64,000 bases of DNA from Aquabacterium sp. GTDB taxonomy: Bacteria > Pseudomonadota > Gammaproteobacteria > Burkholderiales > Burkholderiaceae_C. The notes below the pieces were generated by a model. That model made no database searches. It was not told the origin of the DNA and saw nothing but the letters and a program-made list of their open reading frames with translations. Position 1 is the stretch's first letter, and each line of letters begins with the position of its first letter. This document shows positions 60,349 to 64,000 of this stretch, in pieces. The position numbers and the translations under genes were made by a program. Location: contig JAURXM010000095.1 of the NCBI GenBank assembly GCA_030654395.1, positions 1-64,000 on the forward strand. The letters run 5' to 3'.

Positions 60349-61541
60349 GCGTAGGCCGCCTGATCGCCCACTTAGACATGGATGCTTTTTACGCATCTGT
60401 CGAACTGCTTCGCTATCCTCAATTGGCTGGCCATGCCGTGGCCATTGGGGGCGGGCGGTTGCACCAGCCAAGCATCCAGCCAGACGGGCAGTGGCGTTTT
60501 GCCACACTGAGGGACTACGTGGGACGTGGCGTCATCACCACCTCCACCTATCCAGCGCGGGCATTGGGGGTGCACTCTGGCATGGGCCTCATGAAGGCTG
60601 CCGCCCTGGCTCCTGACGTCGTGCTGCTGCCTGTTGATTTTGATCAGTATCGCCAGTATTCACGGCAGTTCAAAACGGCGGTGGCCACACTGGCGCCTGT
60701 GATCGAGGACAGAGGCATCGACGAAATCTATTTGGATTTGACGGATGTGCCGGGCGCACAGGATGCGATCGGGGATGATCCCTTAGGCGGTGTGCGTGCG
60801 TTGGCCTTGGCTATCAAGCAGGCCGTGCGTACGGCCACGGGCTTGAGTTGCTCCATTGGGGTGACACCCAACAAGCTGTTGTCCAAGTTGTGCTCTGATC
60901 TGGAAAAACCAGATGGGTTGACGGTCCTGATGCACGACGAGATCGCCTCCCGCATCTGGCCCTTGCCAGCCAGTCGCATCAATGGCATTGGCCCTAAGGC
61001 CAGCGCCCGTTTGGCCACTCACGCCATCGACACCATTGGCCAATTGGCACATGCCGATCCAGCCTGGTTGATGGCCGAGTTCGGTAGTCACTATGGCGCG
61101 TGGTTGCATGCAGCAGCCCATGGCTTGGATGAGCGGCCCTTGGTGACATCGCGTGAAGCCAAGTCGCTCAGCCGTGAAACCACGTTTGAGCGTGACCTCC
61201 ACCCGCGCCATGACCGCACCACCTTGGGCCCGATCTTCACACGACTGTGTGAGCAGGTGGCCCATGATCTGGCACGCAAAGGCTACGTAGGGCGCACGGT
61301 GGGCGTCAAGCTGCGCTATGACGACTTTAAGATTGTGACACGCAGCCTGACCATGCCCACCGCGACGCGCGATGCGGCCACCATCCGCCAGTGGGCTGGG
61401 CGTTGCCTCAAAACGGCACCACTAGATCGTCGCCTGCGTCTGATCGGCGTCAAGATGGAGGCCTTGATCAAAGGCGACGGCCAGCCATTGGTGCAAGAAC
61501 CGGATGTGCCCTACACACTGCCACTGTTCGATAGGCCATGA
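60345..61541 (+). CDS. dinB: DNA polymerase IV (Y-family)
   Basis: Error-prone translesion polymerase of 398 residues. Catalytic motifs: IAHLDMDAFYASVE (first metal Asp, about 9–12), IEDRGIDEIYLDLTD (second acidic pair), GVTPNKLLSKLCSDLEKPDGLTV. The helix-hairpin-helix is INGIGPKASARLATHAI, and the little-finger domain follows. The C-terminus LPLFDRP resembles a sliding-clamp-binding peptide. The start is GTG 60345, overlapping the previous gene's stop (GTGA). No LexA-type box was seen upstream. Confidence 0.93.
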   Translation: MSVGRLIAHLDMDAFYASVELLRYPQLAGHAVAIGGGRLHQPSIQPDGQWRFATLRDYVGRGVITTSTYPARALGVHSGMGLMKAAALAPDVVLLPVDFDQYRQYSRQFKTAVATLAPVIEDRGIDEIYLDLTDVPGAQDAIGDDPLGGVRALALAIKQAVRTATGLSCSIGVTPNKLLSKLCSDLEKPDGLTVLMHDEIASRIWPLPASRINGIGPKASARLATHAIDTIGQLAHADPAWLMAEFGSHYGAWLHAAAHGLDERPLVTSREAKSLSRETTFERDLHPRHDRTTLGPIFTRLCEQVAHDLARKGYVGRTVGVKLRYDDFKIVTRSLTMPTATRDAATIRQWAGRCLKTAPLDRRLRLIGVKMEALIKGDGQPLVQEPDVPYTLPLFDRP

Positions 61542-61807
61542 CACTCAAGCACATCCGCATTGAACCCTCAGGACAGACCTTCACGGTGACCGCTGGGCAG
61601 TCTTTGCTGGAAGGTGCGCTGGCTGCGGGCATCGATTTGCCTCGTTCATGTCGCAATGGCACCTGCCGCGCCTGCTTGTGCCGATTGGCATCCGGGCAGA
61701 TCAGCTACCGCATCGAGTGGCCGGGCTTGAGTGCCGATGAAAAGGCTGAGGGTTATGTGCTGCCCTGCGTGGCGTTGCCGCAAAGCGACGTTGTGCTCAA
61801 AGCCTAG
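61538..61807 (+). CDS. Plant-type 2Fe-2S ferredoxin
   Basis: Small electron carrier of 89 residues. The cluster motif CRNGTCRACLCRLASG supplies the CxxxxCxxC cysteines, and the fourth is in VLPCVALPQ. Size and spacing match the [2Fe-2S] ferredoxin fold. Its ATG overlaps the dinB stop (ATGA), which makes a three-gene cassette (rod-like protein, dinB, ferredoxin). The partner reductase or oxygenase is not obvious. Confidence 0.93.
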   Translation: MTLKHIRIEPSGQTFTVTAGQSLLEGALAAGIDLPRSCRNGTCRACLCRLASGQISYRIEWPGLSADEKAEGYVLPCVALPQSDVVLKA

Positions 61808-61843
61808 TCTGGTTTATCACTTCGCTGGTGTGAAATGATTGAA

Positions 61844-62386
61844 TTAACAGCCAGACGTCGCAATGGTTAGCCTGGGTGCGCCACCGCCTGCTGTGGGCGG
61901 CTGGTACGTCACGCTGCAGTTCAGTGGGGTGGGTGCGCCGATTTTGCCCATCGGCGTCCCCGTTCCTGCGCCGCCGCTATACAAATCAGTAAATCCGGAT
62001 TGGGCCATCAGTGCTGGCAACCCGCCGCCCAGTCCGGTTCGGTCATACCAAGGGTAGCCAAACTCCAACTGATGCGTTACCCCATTGATCACCACCCTCG
62101 GCGAGTTACCACCGTGGTAGCCCCAGTTTTGATCGCATGTGTTGGTCGACACAAGGCACTTCTGGTAGACCAAGTTAAGGGTGCTGCTCATGGCGGCTTG
62201 CATGCCATACACCGCGGCAATATTGGCATCCGCGTGCAGTAAAACGAACTTGGGCAGAGCCGTCGCGGCCAATACTCCCAGAATCACGATGACACAGATC
62301 AACTCGATCATGGTAAAGCCGCACTCGTATCCGGCTAGAGCTTGGATATGGGGGCGACGCCGTAAGACAAAGACGCGAGGATTCAT
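61844..62386 (-). CDS. Type IV prepilin-like / type II pseudopilin protein
   Basis: Exported pilin-like protein of 180 residues. The 22-residue leader ends ECG before FTMIELICVIVILGVLAATALPKF, with Glu at mature position 5. The soluble part is Gly/Pro-rich with cysteines in KCLVSTNTCDQNWGYHGG, NCSVTYQPP and a terminal SGC. It lacks a local secretion or pilus operon. The overall plan (ALPKF boundary, C-terminal Gly-Cys) resembles the pilin at 30509–30985. It lies just beyond the CsgG-like cluster on the same strand. Confidence 0.88.
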   Translation of the reverse strand: MNPRVFVLRRRPHIQALAGYECGFTMIELICVIVILGVLAATALPKFVLLHADANIAAVYGMQAAMSSTLNLVYQKCLVSTNTCDQNWGYHGGNSPRVVINGVTHQLEFGYPWYDRTGLGGGLPALMAQSGFTDLYSGGAGTGTPMGKIGAPTPLNCSVTYQPPTAGGGAPRLTIATSGC

Positions 62387-62691
62387 AACTAAATTTTAGA
62401 CACGACCAAGCACGGTATAAATTGAAAAAGCACTCATCCCCAGCGCCAGTTTTTTATAGCATGAACTGAAGTAGATTTGCATCGTGGTTGCGTCAAGCGC
62501 AGGAGCGATGACCGTTTGATGATCTCGCACACGATGCATAGGTGCCGTATGTTTGCACCCACGCATTCCTTCGTGTGAGCAATGGCCTTGGGCATCACCG
62601 TGGTGTCCTACGGATCAATGGATGCTCTGGTCTCATTTCAGCCGAAATCGCGTTGCAAGCATGCAAAATAAAAGCATGGCCATGCCCCACT
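62387..62691. promoter_or_regulatory. Intergenic region with a hairpin terminator candidate
   Basis: No gene recognised in 305 bases. Near the right end GCATGGCCATGC (62673–62684) is followed on the minus strand by TTTTATTTT, a weak terminator for the secreted-protein gene that stops at 62692. The left part should carry the promoter of the minus-strand prepilin gene. Confidence 0.4.
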
Positions 62692-63129
62692 TTATTGCCC
62701 GCCGATGGAGATGCCGTTGACGTTGACCTGACCGCCAATGGACAGCAGCAGATCTGCGTCGTTGTTGAGTACGTTCAATTTGCCCACAGTCAGGCTGCCA
62801 CGCAACTTGACACTGTTGACGTTGAGCGTAGCGTCAGGCGTGGTCACATTGCGCAGGTCGATCAGGCTGTCTTTCGACAGGTCTTGCCCTTTTTTGATGG
62901 CATTGCAGACCTTGCCTTGACATGGCAATTTGTCCAACGGTAAGCCATCGACGCCAGCCGCACCCTGGCCCGTCGTTCCCTTGACGGCGACGACGGCCGC
63001 AACGGCTGAGTGGTTATCAGACACCGTGACTGGCCCATACACGGCTGGCGCAGCAAAGGCCCAAACTGGCAGCGCAAGCGCAAGCGCGACGCACCTGTTT
63101 TTCATCGACACACAAGCATGTTTTGCCAT
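62692..63129 (-). CDS. Small secreted protein with N-[IV]-N-[SG] motifs (candidate CsgG-type substrate)
   Basis: A 145-residue exported protein with a signal peptide ending AFAAP (start 63129 or ATG 63105). After a disulfide-like pair (LPCQGKVC) the chain ends in short beta-like segments: DATLNVNSVKLRGSLTVGKLNVL and GGQVNVNGISIGGQ. The motif N-[IV]-N-[SG]-[VI] recurs in the next protein. No known family. Position beside a CsgG-like gene suggests it is exported or polymerised on the surface. Confidence 0.65.
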   Translation of the reverse strand: MAKHACVSMKNRCVALALALPVWAFAAPAVYGPVTVSDNHSAVAAVVAVKGTTGQGAAGVDGLPLDKLPCQGKVCNAIKKGQDLSKDSLIDLRNVTTPDATLNVNSVKLRGSLTVGKLNVLNNDADLLLSIGGQVNVNGISIGGQ

Positions 63130-63134
63130 GGCTG

Positions 63135-63506
63135 CTACTTTGCCCAGACGGAGTTGATGTTACTGCCACTGCTGACCACAACCAGACTGGGCGTGCTGCC
63201 TGAGATCAGCACATTGCCCATGACACGCCCGTTCCCCGTGATCAGAACCGAATTGATGTTCACTGGCGGCAGAAGGTTCGGCACATCAATGCCTACACTG
63301 ACGGGAAGGCAAATGCCTAACAAGCATGGCTTGACTTTCACGCCGAGCTTGAACCCATCGGGCATCACCACCACCTGCCCAGCATGGCTGTTGGCAATGA
63401 TCACATCGCCATCGATCTGAGGTGCTGCCGTGGCTGCAGCAGGCACGATCAAGGTCAGCCAAGAAAGTGACACTGAGGCTGCAAGCGAAACGCGGTGAGA
63501 CAACAT
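63135..63506 (-). CDS. Small secreted protein, sister of the neighbouring gene
   Basis: A 123-residue exported protein (signal peptide ending AAATA). Later segments IDVPNLLPPVNINSVLITGNG, MGNVLISGSTPSLVVVSSG and terminal SNINSVWAK share the NINSV / NVNSV motif with the gene just downstream, and the pair lies six bases apart. A disulfide-like CLLGIC is present. No family recognised. It follows the CsgG-like gene by 15 bases on the same strand, so all three probably form one operon. Confidence 0.65.
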   Translation of the reverse strand: MLSHRVSLAASVSLSWLTLIVPAAATAAPQIDGDVIIANSHAGQVVVMPDGFKLGVKVKPCLLGICLPVSVGIDVPNLLPPVNINSVLITGNGRVMGNVLISGSTPSLVVVSSGSNINSVWAK

Positions 63507-63521
63507 ATGCGACCGCCCCGG

Positions 63522-64000
63522 TTAAGTTTTCTTGAAGACCGTCAACCTGGATGGCAACGGCACATTGATGAACAAAGACACGAACACATCGGCGCTCACA
63601 ATCTTCGTTGGTTCCGGCAAGTCCAGCCGACTGAACACATCCAGCACCGCGCGCGCCGTTGCTGTATCCATTTGACCGGATTCCTCGACGTGTTCGCCAA
63701 AGTCCTTCACGGTGTTCTGAATCCAGGCGACCTGATCGCGCGGTGTTTGCTCGGAAAACGCGCGGCGTAGTCGATCTAGCACCACCTCATCTACTTCGGT
63801 GTCAGGCAGGATGCGCCAGTAAGGCAGGGATGTGTAGCGACCAATGAGTTGGATCACGCTGATCTCGACCAAGGAGCGCACCGCTTGATGGCGTCCTTGC
63901 ATCTGCCTGGCGCTGGACGACATACCAATGCCGTTGCCGATGATGGAGAAGTCAATGGCACCCTCGGTGCTTTCGTTGATCACACTCATCAGGTTCACAG
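63522..64000 (-). CDS. CsgG/HfaB-like outer-membrane assembly protein (partial)
   Basis: Only the C-terminal 158-plus residues are visible; the frame is open to the right edge. AIDFSIIGNGIGMSSSARQM, then QGRHQAVRSLVEISVIQLIGRYTSLPYWRIL, resembles the C-terminal part of CsgG/HfaB proteins (xAVRxLVExxxIELxGRxxxxPYWRC), which form outer-membrane channels for curli or holdfast attachment proteins. The extra 90 residues after this (DTEVDEVVLDRLRRAF...) are less typical. The N-terminal lipobox and nonameric channel part lie beyond the window, so the call is tentative. Confidence 0.55.
   Translation of the reverse strand, partial: VNLMSVINESTEGAIDFSIIGNGIGMSSSARQMQGRHQAVRSLVEISVIQLIGRYTSLPYWRILPDTEVDEVVLDRLRRAFSEQTPRDQVAWIQNTVKDFGEHVEESGQMDTATARAVLDVFSRLDLPEPTKIVSADVFVSLFINVPLPSRLTVFKKT

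Noticed and set aside
62542-62943. 133-codon plus-strand ORF over the secreted-protein gene
   Set aside because: Antisense to a signal-peptide-bearing gene with better features; no family or ribosome site.
1-64000. tRNA, rRNA, CRISPR arrays or restriction/defence islands
   Set aside because: None was recognised by eye on either strand; a covariance or repeat search would be needed to exclude small RNA genes.

Overview
The window reads as a chromosomal segment of a betaproteobacterium of the order Burkholderiales, most like Comamonadaceae (Hydrogenophaga/Rhodoferax/Limnohabitans type). The reasons are the glmU–DUF2726–Lrp–glmS neighbourhood, the PA2779/PA2778 pair, PEP-CTERM proteins, the Mo-hydroxylase operon and the general gene style. 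No rRNA, tRNA, CRISPR array or intact insertion sequence was seen.

Layout. (1) 1–7.25 kb is very GC-rich with CTG-dominated leucine codons: an amino-acid ABC binding protein (cut by the window edge) coupled to a GntR/FCD regulator, a DUF6279 lipoprotein, glmU, a DUF2726 protein, an Lrp/AsnC regulator and glmS. (2) Immediately after the glmS stop codon lie three 20-bp repeats that closely match the TnsB-binding repeats of a Tn7 end. A stress/membrane cluster follows, all on the minus strand (CsbD, a secreted Cx10C-repeat protein, an AI-2E family permease with a short coupled ORF, a BON lipoprotein, a small ORF and a SulP transporter). No tns genes are visible. (3) 12.5–19.1 kb holds a lipoprotein, three clear PEP-CTERM proteins and one degenerate one, a secreted serine hydrolase, a MAPEG protein and a sterol-desaturase relic. 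(4) 19–28.6 kb holds a nitroreductase, a RIO kinase, a phospholipase D-type cardiolipin synthase, a histone H1-like protein, a trypsin-fold protease, two tandem diguanylate cyclases and a two-gene ABC exporter. (5) 28.6–32.6 kb is a scarred stretch: an AT-richer fatty acid desaturase, a transposase relic, an orphan prepilin, a broken solute-binding-protein gene and a CLC channel of the fluoride-type clade.

(6) 32.7–45.4 kb is metabolic: thiolase plus enoyl-CoA hydratase, the PA2779/PA2778 pair, a hydratase of the 2-keto-4-pentenoate type, TetR–putA, and divergently iorA–iorB–xdhC–mocA, a molybdenum hydroxylase with its maturation factors. (7) 45.5–59.9 kb has a giant AsmA-like DUF748 protein, a 1936-codon open frame that looks like two ATPase/signalling genes joined by a frameshift, a beta-barrel/periplasmic-binding/diguanylate-cyclase operon, and an FAD monooxygenase. 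(8) 60–64 kb has a minimal flagellar-rod-like protein overlapping dinB and a ferredoxin, a second orphan prepilin, and a CsgG/HfaB-like outer-membrane secretion protein (cut by the edge) followed by two small secreted proteins sharing an N-[IV]-N-[SG] motif.

The observations I rate highest are the Tn7-like end at glmS, the frameshift-joined giant gene, the CsgG-like channel with two candidate matrix substrates, and the change in composition around the 3' end of glmS.
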